Made by a program: the position numbers and the translations under genes. DNA of 64,000 nt from JACKIC01 sp964392305. Lineage in GTDB: Bacteria; Planctomycetota; UBA1135; UBA2386. Of the stretch, positions 37,133 through 46,500 are shown piece after piece. Every line of letters starts with the position of its first letter. Position 1 is the first letter of the stretch. The notes below the pieces were generated by a model. It did no database searches, was not told where the DNA came from, and was given only the letters and a program-made list of their open reading frames with translations. The DNA lies in NCBI GenBank assembly GCA_964392305.1, contig CAYMPV010000003.1:186001-250000 (forward strand), in the 5' to 3' direction.

Positions 37133-39111
37133 GTCTCCACTCCTGTGTTCGCGTGCGATTCCTCGGTCAAGGGCACCCGGAGCAAGCGCAGACTGTTCGC
37201 GACCACCGCCAGACTGGCCCCCATGTCCGCTACCACCGCCGCCCACAGCGTGGCGAGTCCAGCCAGTGCCAACGCGAAGAATACGAACTTGGTCGCGAGC
37301 GCCACGGCGATGTTCTGCCGCAGCACCTGCCGCGCCGCGCGGCTGATCCTCAGGAAAGCCGGTAGACCACGAAGGTCGTCTGCCATCAGGGCAACGCCCG
37401 CAGTCTCCAGGGCGGTGTCCGATCCCGCCGCGCCCATGGCGAAGCTGACGTCAGATCGAGCCAGAGCCGGCGCATCGTTGATGCCATCGCCGACCATGCC
37501 TACGGTGCCGTGCTTGGCTTGTAGTGCGGCAATCGCTTGCAGCTTGTCGTCGGGCAGCATCTCGCCGCGGGCATCGTCGATCCCGACCTGACCCGCTACC
37601 GCGGTCGTCGTGCGTTGGTTGTCGCCGCTCAGGACGACGGGATGGATGCCAAGATCCTTCAGGGCAGCTACGGCCGCGGGGCTCGTAGGCCGAACGCGAT
37701 CCGCAACCGCGAAGATTGCCAGCACCGCGTTGCGCGACATCAACACGAGGCAAGTCTTGCCCTGCTGTTCGAGAGTCTGGAGCTGCTGCTCGATCGCCGG
37801 AGAGCAAACGCCGTTGGCCTCCACCAGTCGATGGTTGCCGACCCAGTACTCGGTGCCGGCCACGACCCCGGCCACACCTCGGCCAGTGAGAGCGACGAAC
37901 TCGGTCACGGGCATCAGGTCGGCCTTGCATGCGGACACCAAAGCCTTGGCAACCGGGTGCTCCGAGGAGGCTTCGATGCTCGCAGCGAGCCGCAGGACTT
38001 CGTCACGATCGCGACTGCCTTGCGGGATCACGTCGGTGAGAGCCGGGGTTCCCGCAGTGATCGTTCCCGTCTTGTCGAGTGCGATGCAAGCGAGCTTCGC
38101 CCCACGCTCCAGGTAGATGCCGCCCTTCACGACGATGCCGGCGCGAGCGGCGGCCGTGAGGCCACTGGCGATGGCGACTGGCGTCGACACGACCAGGGCG
38201 CACGGGCACGCGATGACCAATAGGACGAGCGCGCGATAGAGCCAGGGCTCGAAGGGCGCGCCGAACGCGAGCCAGGGCAGCAGCGCGACGAGCGTTGCGA
38301 TCCCGACCACGACGGGCGTGTAGATCCGAGCGAACGAGTCGATGAACCGCTGCAGCGGAGCCCGCTGCGCCTGCGCCTGCTGCACGCTTCGCACGATGCG
38401 CGCGAGGGTGGTCTGATCGACGCCACCCGTCGTCGTCACGCGCAACGCCCCCTGCCCGTTCATGGAGCCCGCGAACACCTTGTCGCCGCGCCGCTTCTCA
38501 ACGGGCAGGCTCTCTCCCGTGATCGCTGCTTGGTTGACTGCCGACTCGCCGTCGGCGACCACACCATCGAGCGCGAACCGCTCACCCGGCCGCACCAGCA
38601 TGGTGGCTCCTGCCTGCACCTCGCTGACCGACGACTCGACCCACTGGCCCGTTGCGTCCGCGACCGTTGCCGTCGGTGGCGACAACGTCATCAGCGAGCG
38701 GACGGCGTTCTGCGCCCGAGTGACGGTGCGTACCTCGATGCGTTCGGCGATCGCGAACAGCACGACCACTACGGCCGCCTCCGGGTACTCGCCGATCACG
38801 AACGCCCCTACGACCGCGAGAGTCATCAAGAACTGGATGTCGAGCCGCAGCGCCACGAGCGAGCGCAGCCCGCCGAGGAGCGTCGGGATGCCGCCGAGCA
38901 GGATCGCCGCGACGGACAACGCCGCCACGATGATCGTGCCCTCTGCGCCATGGCGCAGCGCCCACAGCTCGGCAGCCACGGCCAACACGACCGAAGCCGG
39001 GAGCAGCCAACGACTGCCCTGTGCGGGATGGCCACCAGCTTCGCACCCGCCATGACCGCACGGGTCTTGGCCGAGTGCAGCATTCGCCTGGAGGTCCTGA
39101 GGGTGGTTCAT
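37129..39111 (-). CDS. Zn/Cd/Pb-type P1B ATPase
   Basis: This 660-residue heavy-metal-translocating P-type ATPase shows TGES in the actuator domain, the transmembrane metal site CPCALVVSTPVA, phosphorylation motif DKTGTIT, and MVGDGINDAPAL. CPC with the nearby VST pattern points to Zn/Cd/Pb transport (P1B-2). There is no N-terminal HMA domain, only a short Cys/His patch (DPCGHGGCEAGGH). It pumps metal to the periplasm, where the RND pump encoded downstream can export it. ATG at 39111 was chosen because the upstream extension overlaps the operator. It is divergent from the ArsR-type regulator. Confidence 0.92.
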   Translation of the reverse strand: MNHPQDLQANAALGQDPCGHGGCEAGGHPAQGSRWLLPASVVLAVAAELWALRHGAEGTIIVAALSVAAILLGGIPTLLGGLRSLVALRLDIQFLMTLAVVGAFVIGEYPEAAVVVVLFAIAERIEVRTVTRAQNAVRSLMTLSPPTATVADATGQWVESSVSEVQAGATMLVRPGERFALDGVVADGESAVNQAAITGESLPVEKRRGDKVFAGSMNGQGALRVTTTGGVDQTTLARIVRSVQQAQAQRAPLQRFIDSFARIYTPVVVGIATLVALLPWLAFGAPFEPWLYRALVLLVIACPCALVVSTPVAIASGLTAAARAGIVVKGGIYLERGAKLACIALDKTGTITAGTPALTDVIPQGSRDRDEVLRLAASIEASSEHPVAKALVSACKADLMPVTEFVALTGRGVAGVVAGTEYWVGNHRLVEANGVCSPAIEQQLQTLEQQGKTCLVLMSRNAVLAIFAVADRVRPTSPAAVAALKDLGIHPVVLSGDNQRTTTAVAGQVGIDDARGEMLPDDKLQAIAALQAKHGTVGMVGDGINDAPALARSDVSFAMGAAGSDTALETAGVALMADDLRGLPAFLRISRAARQVLRQNIAVALATKFVFFALALAGLATLWAAVVADMGASLAVVANSLRLLRVPLTEESHANTGVET

Positions 39112-39152
39112 GACGGAGGTCGTGGGCGCGCTTGCGTTCGTCGTCGACCGTG

Positions 39153-39188
39153 CTACACTAGCACACATGCGCATGCGCGCAACTATAG
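39153..39188. promoter_or_regulatory. ArsR-type operator between divergent genes
   Basis: A 36-bp imperfect palindrome is centred on ATGCGCAT and bounded by CTA...TAG. It lies between the P-ATPase start (39111) and the regulator start (39211), as expected for an ArsR/SmtB repressor controlling both directions. Confidence 0.6.
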
Positions 39189-39210
39189 ATCGGATTCCCT
39201 CGACGTTTGC

Positions 39211-39609
39211 ATGAGCAAGACTTCATCCCCAGAGCAGGCTTCAGCGACCTTTCGCGCCCTGTCTGACCCCACGCGAGTTCGCATGCTTCGGCTACTCGCC
39301 AGCAACGACACCGAGCTGTGCGTCTGCGAGTTCGTCGACAGCCTGCAAGAGCGTCAGTACAACGTCTCCCGACAGCTGAAGGTGCTGGTCGCTGCCGGCT
39401 TGGTCGACGGCAGGAAGGACGGTCGCTGGGTCTACTACAGGCTGTGCCCAGCGACGGCCGCGACGGACAAGCACCTGCGCAAACTGCTCGTGGCTCTGGA
39501 AGTCGACGACACTCTCGCGCAGGACCAGAAGCGGTTCGAGCGCAGGATGGGGCTGAGGACCGATGGGCAGTGTCGCATCGGCATCCAGACGCCGAGCCTC
39601 GCGGAGTGA
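39211..39609 (+). CDS. ArsR/SmtB-family metal-responsive repressor
   Basis: The 132-residue winged-helix protein begins FRALSDPTRVRMLRLLA and carries ELCVCEFVDSL, the ELCVC metal-sensing box of ArsR-type proteins in the DNA-recognition region. The recognition helix YNVSRQLKVLVAAGLVDGRKDGRW and wing YYRL follow. It probably represses the divergent P-ATPase/RND operon until metal binds. Its last 13 codons lie in an 80-bp sequence repeated at 42675. Confidence 0.9.
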   Translation: MSKTSSPEQASATFRALSDPTRVRMLRLLASNDTELCVCEFVDSLQERQYNVSRQLKVLVAAGLVDGRKDGRWVYYRLCPATAATDKHLRKLLVALEVDDTLAQDQKRFERRMGLRTDGQCRIGIQTPSLAE

Positions 39610-39651
39610 GGGCGAGGTCCCGCAACATCGTTACTTGATCGCATGCGTGTG
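39572..39651. repeat. 80-bp direct repeat, left copy
   Basis: The sequence is about 94% identical (5 mismatches) to 42675-42754. Each copy contains the 3' end of the ArsR-type gene on the plus strand and the 3' end of the Cys-rich lipoprotein gene (HTHAIK-stop) on the minus strand. The two repeats bracket the mercury-type module. Confidence 0.8.
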
Positions 39652-39674
39652 ACTGCATGTGCAGTTGGTGCTCG

Positions 39675-40469
39675 TCATCGGCTTCTCGCATCAGCGCCCC
39701 GCGCGGCGTGTAGCTCCTTCAGAACCTCGCTCGCCGTCTTGAACCCAAGGAACCGCGCGACCTCGGTACCATCGGCCCGGAGGATGCGAACGTCGGGAAT
39801 CCCGGTGACACCGAAGTGCTTCGAGACCTCCGGGTGTGCGTCAGTGTCGAGCTTGAGGAAGACGAAGTGCCGAAGCTCCGAAACGACGTCAGGATCTTGG
39901 AAGGTCTCGTTCAGCATGCGCTTGCAGGGGGCACACCAGTCCGCGAAGAAGTCGATGAGCAGGAGCTTCCCTTCGCGACCGGCTCGTTCGAGCGTCTCCT
40001 CGACGAGCGCCGGCATCACTTGCGCCTCCACCGCCCCGCTCGCTGACGCCACCTCCTCGCCGAGTTGCTGGACCGTCGCCTTGAAGCCGGCCCCCTCGAC
40101 CGCGGCAAGCAGTTCGCCCTCGGTCGGTCGGTCCTTCGTCGCCGAGACCCTGAACAGGTCCCGCGCCAGGTCCATCTCGACTTTTCTCACGCCTTGCAGC
40201 CCATCCAGGGCGGCTTTGACCCCATCGGGTCAGGTCATTCAAGTCGCGCCGCTCTTGCTCTTCATCATGCCGCTGACGTGCAGCAAGACGGTCCGCGCAG
40301 GTGCTCCGTTCTCCGTCCCCCCCGCTGACGGCCGCGCGCCCGAGGGCGACCCGCCTGCCGTTCGCTCGGGGGCCGATGCGCCATCAGGCGAACTGCCGCC
40401 GCACGCCGTCATCGCCAGGACCAGCAGGACTGACGAGATCGGGCCTCGTCGTTGAACTCGGTTCATCAT
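39675..40469 (-). CDS. Predicted selenoprotein: lipoprotein with Sec-HMA domain fused to thioredoxin
   Basis: Read through two in-frame TGA codons (40241-40239 and 40232-40230), the frame gives 264 residues starting MMNRVQRR after AGAGGAG. A lipobox (VLAMTAC) is followed by a linker and then an HMA-like domain: VLLHVSGMMKSKSGAT-U77-M-T-U80, DGVKAALDGLQGVRKVEMDL and AVEGAGFKATV. Both cysteines of the CxxC metal site are Sec. A thioredoxin domain follows, with WCAPCK (C179, C182) and cis-Pro region VTGIPDVRI. It is the last gene of the merR-led operon, 11 nt after the MerT/MerP fusion. It probably binds and reduces or transfers a soft metal in the periplasm (inferred). Without recoding, it would be a broken gene. 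Confidence 0.8.
40196..40232 (-). other. Candidate SECIS hairpins downstream of the tandem UGA codons
   Basis: On the minus strand, TGACCC-GATG-GGGTCA forms a perfect 6-bp stem that begins at the second UGA. A second stem, GCCGCCC with GGGCTGC and one C-U mismatch, has loop TGGAT, starting 22 nt after the second UGA. Loop bases and spacing fit bacterial selenocysteine insertion elements; folding was done by eye. Confidence 0.45.
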
Positions 40470-40480
40470 GGTATGCTCCT

Positions 40481-41878
40481 CTACTTCTGTTCCGGTGGCT
40501 CGATCTTCCCTGCAAAGCCCTGTTCCCTGATGGTCTGCAGGACGGTGTCGAGCGACACATTGCGGGTGATCGTGATGGTGGCGCGGGCCGACTCGTAGTC
40601 GACCTGCGCCGCCTCGACGCCAGCGAGATCCTGGAGTCGCGCCTGCAGGGCGCTGGCGCAGCCCGCCCAGGTCATGCCGCTCAAGGCGATGCGGACCGTG
40701 CGAGAGCTGGCGATCGGCGTTCCGGAGTAGCCAGCCTCGCGGATCGCCTCGAGCAACGCGGCCTCGGACGGCTCTGGCCGGGCAGCGTAGAGAACATGGG
40801 CAGTCTTCGTCTCGAACGAGACTTCGACCCGGGCAACACCGGGCACTCGGCCCAAGTGCTCGCGGAGCGACATCGCGCACGCCTCGCACGTCATTCCTGT
40901 GATCTGGAACACGCGGCTCTCTCCTGGGGTGGGTACCGCGGGCAGCCGTGGCTGATTGCCTCCGAGGAGGTAGCCGACGTAGTTCGGGAACAGAGTGAAC
41001 GCCACGACGACGGCCGTCGCACCCCAGAGCATGCTCCGATTGACGCGCTGAAGCCGCGGGTTGGGCACCGCGCAAGCTTCGCCAGGGCCGCACTTCTGCT
41101 TGCGGAAGTAGACCAGGTAGAAGCCGCTGGCGAGCAGCAGACCTGTCGCACCAAGCAGGTAGGGGCGATACGCCTCGAAGAACCCAGCAACGCCTGCGGC
41201 CGAAGCGCCGAACGCGATCAGGAGCAGCGGCAACCAGCAGCAAGCCGACGAGAGGACAGCCGAGACGACGGCCCCGGTCGTTGCCAGGAGACTGGCGTTG
41301 GTGCTGCGCGACCGGAAGGCGGTCTTGGCCGTAGGCACAGCGCAGCAGTCTTCGGCATCACCAGGGCTCTCCAACAGCGTGACAGGGGCGCTTCTGGCCT
41401 GCGCCAGCTTCTCTGCCCGGCGGACGTTACCGAGGCAGCAGGACCCTTGCGGGTTGGTCTCTTCGCAGCGGTCGAGCCGCTGCCGGCATTTCTCGGTGAT
41501 GTCTTCCGCAACCCTCGACGCACCGGTCGCGACCACCTCCGCTTCGATCTCCTCGACAGTGTGCTGGAAGCAGTAGCAGATTGGACGCGGCGACTCGGTC
41601 ACCTTCTGACCGATGCGCACGCGAACTTCGTCCTTCATGATCCGCGCGCCGATGTCCGAGTGGTAGTAGGCGACCGAGCAGGATGGCTCGGCGCAGAAAC
41701 GAAACCCGTCCGGGCGGCCGACACGGCGGCGCGCTTGCTCCACCACGAGGGACTCAATCGTGATCGGCTTGACGGCCTTGCCCTTGGTGCCGCAGGCCGG
41801 ACATTCGACGGAAGCCATGGCCTCGGCCTTCACGCCGGTCTCGCAGCACGGGCTCTGATCCTGGTTCGTCTTGTCCAT
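40481..41878 (-). CDS. CopZ-like / MerT / MerP fusion protein
   Basis: The 465-residue protein joins, in order, a CopZ-type Cys-rich N-terminal domain (CPACGTKGKAV, FRFCAEPSCSVAYYH, ICYCFQHT), a MerT-like membrane region with SACCWLPLLLIAFGASAAGVAGFFE and further TM segments carrying KQKCGPGEAC, and two MerP-like HMA domains. HMA 1 has intact GMTCEAC; HMA 2 has GMTWAGC, where W404 (TGG) replaces the first Cys. It probably moves mercury or a similar metal across the inner membrane. ATG at 41878 has GGAGG upstream. It lies 15 nt after merR and 11 nt before the Sec-HMA gene, so these form one operon. Confidence 0.88.
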   Translation of the reverse strand: MDKTNQDQSPCCETGVKAEAMASVECPACGTKGKAVKPITIESLVVEQARRRVGRPDGFRFCAEPSCSVAYYHSDIGARIMKDEVRVRIGQKVTESPRPICYCFQHTVEEIEAEVVATGASRVAEDITEKCRQRLDRCEETNPQGSCCLGNVRRAEKLAQARSAPVTLLESPGDAEDCCAVPTAKTAFRSRSTNASLLATTGAVVSAVLSSACCWLPLLLIAFGASAAGVAGFFEAYRPYLLGATGLLLASGFYLVYFRKQKCGPGEACAVPNPRLQRVNRSMLWGATAVVVAFTLFPNYVGYLLGGNQPRLPAVPTPGESRVFQITGMTCEACAMSLREHLGRVPGVARVEVSFETKTAHVLYAARPEPSEAALLEAIREAGYSGTPIASSRTVRIALSGMTWAGCASALQARLQDLAGVEAAQVDYESARATITITRNVSLDTVLQTIREQGFAGKIEPPEQK

Positions 41879-41892
41879 CGGTTCGCCTCCAT

Positions 41893-42366
41893 TCAGGGAC
41901 GCTTGCTTCTCGGTGAAGACCGCCGCTGCGCGGGCCGGAGTAGCGGCCAGCCTTCGTCGTCCTCCAGGGCATCCAGGATCGGACACTCCGAAACTCCCCT
42001 TCGCCGCGCGCACTCGGACATCAGCTTCGCGAGCGCACGGCGCATGGCTTTCAGCGTGCGGATCTTCTCGTCGATGTTCCGGACCTTGGCCTCGGCCCGT
42101 TCTAGAACTTCGGCGCATCGCGCGCCGGGCATGGCACGTAACGAGAGCAGCTCCCGGACCTCGTTGAGTGTGAAGCCGAGTTCCTGGGACCGCTTGATGA
42201 AGCCGATGCGCTGAACAGTCGCTTCGCCGTAGAGACGGTAGTTCGAGGCGGTCCGCGAGGGTGCGGGGATGAGGCCCTGCTGCTCGTAGTAGCGGATGGT
42301 CTCGAAGTTGACCGCGCACTGCTTCGCCAACTGGCCTCGCGTGAGCGTGTCCGTGCCGCGGTTCAT
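41893..42366 (-). CDS. merR: MerR-type mercury-responsive regulator
   Basis: The 157-residue protein has an N-terminal MerR winged helix (TRGQLAKQCAVNFETIRYYEQQGLI) and a dimerisation helix. The three Hg(II)-binding cysteines of MerR are matched: GARCAEV, LMSECARRRG and VSECPIL. This points to mercury rather than copper (CueR) or lead. It is the first gene of the operon it presumably controls, and its promoter overlaps a dyad just upstream. Confidence 0.88.
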   Translation of the reverse strand: MNRGTDTLTRGQLAKQCAVNFETIRYYEQQGLIPAPSRTASNYRLYGEATVQRIGFIKRSQELGFTLNEVRELLSLRAMPGARCAEVLERAEAKVRNIDEKIRTLKAMRRALAKLMSECARRRGVSECPILDALEDDEGWPLLRPAQRRSSPRSKRP

Positions 42367-42375
42367 TCGCCGGAC

Positions 42376-42407
42376 ATGTTACGGCTTGTAGTTGCCTACA
42401 AGGTCCA
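42376..42407 (-). promoter_or_regulatory. MerR-family promoter/operator
   Basis: On the minus strand, -35-like TGGACC and -10-like TAACAT are about 20 bp apart, with the dyad CTTGTAG-GCAA-CTACAAG (42385-42402) between them. The overlong spacer with a central dyad is the hallmark of MerR-activated promoters. The start codon of merR lies 9 nt after the -10. Confidence 0.75.
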
Positions 42408-42633
42408 GAGGGAAGTCGAGAATGCGTCGAGAGTCCCTCGTACATGAGCCCCGTCGCAGCTTGGCCGGCTCCTTGACGAACTCGGCCCTTCTCGAACCTC
42501 TTGATGCAGCCGCCACAGCAGGAGCGGACCTCGCGCCCGTCGTAGAGCTTGGACTCAAGCTTGACTCGGGGTCGCCCATCGATCCGAGATTCTTTCCGGT
42601 GATCGGGCAGGTGCCGAGCGAGTAAGCGTCACC
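42400..42633 (-). pseudogene. Frameshifted remnant of a YHS/TRASH-like metal-binding protein
   Basis: One frame gives GTCPITGKNLGSMGDPE; the neighbouring frame then continues with LYDGREVRSCCGGCIKRFEKG; and the first frame resumes with EFVKEPAKL. Put together this matches small exported proteins with CPxxGxxLGS and a CCxxC site. At least two frame changes interrupt it, so it is broken or contains sequencing errors. It lies upstream of merR on the same strand. Confidence 0.6.
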
Positions 42634-42674
42634 CACGCGGGCCACAGCCTTCGCTTCTTGCCATGGCCGTGGTC

Positions 42675-42754
42675 GTCGCATCGGCATCCAGACGCCCAGC
42701 CTCGCGGAGTAAGCGCGAGGTCCAGCAACATCGTCACTTGATCGCATGCGTGTG
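42675..42754. repeat. 80-bp direct repeat, right copy
   Basis: This copy holds the tail of the Cys-rich lipoprotein gene in place and a fragment of the ArsR-type gene's 3' end with no gene attached. The left copy (39572-39651) shows the reverse: an intact ArsR-type gene and an orphan HTHAIK-stop tail. Confidence 0.8.
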
Positions 42755-43069
42755 CACCTGGGAGCCGCCACTCTCGCAAGCGGCACACTCGACGCCCGCA
42801 GGAGCACACTTCGAGCAGCGCAACATGGGCTTGCCGTCTTCCTCGTAGAGTGTGACCTCGACTTGGCAGCAGCTGCAGGCGTGAACCCGCGGACTGCGGG
42901 AGGCAGTCTGGAAGTGCCGCCCCGACCGGTGGACCCGCAGCTCCTGCACGGCAATCTCACGGCATTCCGTGCACTCGGGCACGCACTGCGGCGAGGGCGC
43001 GCCAGCGCAGCCGGTCAAGACCAGCAGGCCAACCGAAGCCAAGCGAAACCATAGGAACGAGTTCTTCAT
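42734..43069 (-). CDS. Cys-rich lipoprotein, 111 aa
   Basis: The signal peptide ends in lipobox LVLTGC. The mature protein has ten or so Cys in pairs (CVPECTEC, ACSCCQ, RCSKCAP, CAACES) and a His-containing tail (HTHAIK), so it probably binds soft metal ions or iron-sulfur/zinc in the periplasm. It is the last gene of the second RND operon. Its 3' end is part of the 80-bp repeat. Confidence 0.75.
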   Translation of the reverse strand: MKNSFLWFRLASVGLLVLTGCAGAPSPQCVPECTECREIAVQELRVHRSGRHFQTASRSPRVHACSCCQVEVTLYEEDGKPMLRCSKCAPAGVECAACESGGSQVHTHAIK

Positions 43070-43094
43070 CAGCGGATCCTCGGTGAGCGGCGAA

Positions 43095-43547
43095 CTACTT
43101 GCGGAACGCGATCGACGCCTTGCTTGTGCCGGCAGCGCCTTCCACCTCGAACCAGAACTTGCTCCCTTCCGGGAGCGGCTTTGGGACGTCGAGGTGGCCA
43201 TGCATGTGATCACCACTACCCAGCTTGGCCTTCATCGAGCCGGCCGCCGACTCGATCCCCACCCACGCGCGAACCGTCCCGATGAGCGGCTTGTCCTTGG
43301 CGAACGAGATCTCGACGCCGACCTCCTTGCCGGCCTCTACCGCGCCCTCCTGCTCGACCTCGACGGCAACACCGCCGAGCTGGATCGAGCCGAGGCTCAC
43401 CATCGCACCGTGACCGCCGCCGCCATGGTCATCGACGTGACCGGCTTCCTTGCCGTGGCCATCACCGGGCGTGTGGACGTGCTCCTCCTTGCCGCACGCG
43501 GCGAAGAGGAACGAAGCAGCGAGAAGGGAGAGAAACTTCGTCTTCAT
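43095..43547 (-). CDS. His-rich periplasmic lipoprotein
   Basis: The 150-residue protein has lipobox LFAAC, then a His/Gly/Asp-rich stretch (EHVHTPGDGHGKEAGHVDDHGGGGHG in outline), then a beta-sandwich-like domain with HMHGHLDVP. The His clusters suggest metal buffering or delivery to the RND pump, whose gene stop overlaps this start by 4 nt. The same pairing is common in metal efflux operons. Confidence 0.75.
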   Translation of the reverse strand: MKTKFLSLLAASFLFAACGKEEHVHTPGDGHGKEAGHVDDHGGGGHGAMVSLGSIQLGGVAVEVEQEGAVEAGKEVGVEISFAKDKPLIGTVRAWVGIESAAGSMKAKLGSGDHMHGHLDVPKPLPEGSKFWFEVEGAAGTSKASIAFRK

Positions 43548-46500
43548 GTCAACTCCAAGGCATCAGGCGTTTGGCCCTTCGGACCGACCGGGTGGTTCCT
43601 GAACATCAGGTAGAACCCGGCTGGCACGACGAGCAGGTTGAGAAAGGTCGAGGACAAGAGGCCGCCCAGCACGACTACCGAGAGCGGAGCGAGGATCTCG
43701 CTGCCGGGCTCGCCAGCAGCCATCACGATGGGCAACAGGCCGAGTGCCGCCGTGAGCGCCGTCATCAGGATCGGCACCAGCCGTTCCATCGATCCGCGCA
43801 GGATGGCTTCCTGCAGCGGGACGCCTTCATGCATCAGGTCGAAGTAGTGACGCACGAGCAGGATGCCGTTGCGCACGGCGATGCCGAACAGCGTGATGAA
43901 CCCGACCATGCTGGCGATCGAGATTACCGGCGCGACGTAGCGTTCGCTGCCGAGGCCGAACAGAGCGAGCGTGTTCCAGAACAGGCTCGGCGACTCGGTC
44001 AGGTAGATGGCCACGATGCCGCCGATCAGTGACAGCGGCAGGTTGACCATCACCAGTACCGCAGCCCGCATCGACCCGAGTGCCGCGTTGATGAGCAGCA
44101 GCATCACGACGATGACGAATGCTCCCATCACGAGAATGGTCTTGCTGGCGGACTGCTGCGCTTCGAACTGCCCGCCCAGAGCGAGTGTGCAGCCTACCTT
44201 CGTGACAATCGGCTCGACGCGATTCTTGACCTCCTCGACGAGCTGGCCGAGGTTGAAACCCTCGGCGACGTTGCAGGAGATCACCGCCTTGCGCTTGCCG
44301 TTCTCGCGCGCGATCAGGTTGGAGGTGCGCTCCCTGCCCATGTCGGCGACGTCGCGAAGCCGCACCGTGGCTCCACCGACCCCGCGCAGGACCAGCTTGC
44401 CGATGTCGTCGACTCGCTCACGTTCGTCGGGATGCAGCCGCACCGTGATCGCGTAGCGCCGAATGCCCTCGTTGACCTCCGCGACGGTCTCGCCCTGCAG
44501 CGCATCCTGCACCTGCTCTGCGGCAGCGGCGGGGCTCAGACCGACCGCCGCGAGATCGCGTGGGCGGTAGCGAACGGGCAGCGAGGTGATCATGACCTCG
44601 CGGTTCGCGGCGACATCGCGGGTGCCCGGTAGCGACTTGAGTTCGCCCTCGATCTGCTTGGCAAGGGTCCGCAACAGACTCAGGTCGTCGCCTTGCACGA
44701 CGATCGCGATCGCTGCGGGGGTGCCCGAGAGAACGTGCGAGAGGCGGTGCTCGATGGGCTGCCCGATGCTGGTCGTGATGCCCGGTACACCGGCGAGCAC
44801 GCCGTCGATGGAGCGGCGCACATCGTGCTTGCTGAAGCCCGCAGCGATCGTCACCTCGATTTCCGAGCTGCTGACCGGCTCGGCGTGCTCGTCGCGTTCG
44901 GCGCGACCAGTGCGGCGAACGACGGAGCGCACGCCAGGGAGCGTACCCAGCTGCGCTTCGACCCCGGTCGCCAGTCGGTTGCTCTCCACCAGCGACGTGC
45001 CGGGCGGAGCCATCAGGAACACGGTGAACGTGCCCTCGTTGAACTCGGGCAGAAAGCTCGTGCCGTAGGTCTTGCCGAGGGCCAGGCTCGCGACAGTCGC
45101 CAAAGCGGAGACGGCGAGCACACTTCGGCCGCGGTGCATCACCCAGTTCAGTGCGGGTTCGTAACGCCGCTTCAGCCAACGAACCAGGAAGCCTTCGCCG
45201 TGCGCCTTCGCGCTGACCTTGGCCAGAAGCAGCCGACAAAGGGCTGGCGTGACGGTCAGTGCCACGATCAGCGACGCGAACGTCGACACGATGTAGGCGA
45301 TGCCGAGCGGTCGGAAGAACCGGCCCTCGATGCCCTGCAGGAACAGCAGCGGCACGAACACCATGCAGATGATGACGGTCGCGAACACGACCGAGCTGCG
45401 GATCTCGTTGCTGGCGTACCAGATGACGCGGAGCACCGGCTTCCTGCTGGCCTCCGGCAGCGCCACGTTCTCGTGCAGCCGGCGGAAGACGTTCTCGACG
45501 TCGATGATGGCGTCGTCGACCAGCTCGCCGATCGCGACCGCGAGGCCGCCGAGCGTCATCACGTTGATCGAGAGCCCGGCAGCCCAGAGCACGACGAAGG
45601 CGACCGCCAAGCTGAGCGGCAGCGCCGTCAGCGTGATCAGCGTCGTACGGACATCGAGCAGGAACAGGATCAGGATGATGACGACAAAGATCGCCGCGTC
45701 CCGCAGCACCGCGATCAGGTTGTGCACGGACAGGGTGATGAAGTCCGATTGACGCATCACATGGCGATTCAGGACGACGCCAGGAGGCATCGCCTTCTCG
45801 ACCTGATCGAGCTTGCTGTCGATGGCGTCGGTCAGGTTGAGCGTGTTGGTTCCGGGTGATTTCTGCACCGACAGCACGACTGCGGCCTTGCCGCCCTCCG
45901 TGGCGGTGCCGCGTTTGGGTGTTGCCCCGCGCACCACTTCAGCGACCTGCCCGATCGTGACCGGATGTCCGTCCTTGTAGCGCACGATGGTGCCGGCAAT
46001 GTCCGCTTCCGACCGAACACGCCCCGTCTGGCGGACCGGCAATTCGAGCCCGTCGACACTCGGCAGGTAACCTGCGCCAGCTGTGCTGTGCGCCGTTCGC
46101 GCCGCCTCGACAACCTCTTCCATGGTCAGTTCGTAGAGCTGCAGAAGCTCTTGCCGCACGTTGATCTGGTATTCCGGCAGGTCACCGCCGATGGCGACGA
46201 CCTGGGCTACTCCCGGCACCGCGAGCAACTGGTTGCGCAACTCGAACTCGGCGTAGGCGCGAACGGTCATGGGCGACTGACTGCCGTCGGGCGAAGACAG
46301 CGACAACAACATGATCTCGCCGGTGATCGATGTGATCGGCGTGATCTCGGCGTGCACGCTCGGCGGCAGATTGGCTCTGGCTGCGTTGAGCTTCTCGGCG
46401 ACCAGAGTGCGCGCCCGATAGATGTCCTCGCCCCACTCGAACTCGACCCACACCAAGGACAAGCCGATGGCACTCGCACTGCGAACACGACGGATGCCAG

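Noticed and set aside
42734..42760. Further Sec readthrough at the end of the Cys-rich lipoprotein gene (TGA then CGATGTTGCTGG)
   Set aside because: Sequence after this TGA belongs to the duplicated ArsR 3' end, the other repeat copy has TAA at the same place, and no metal-site motif surrounds the codon.
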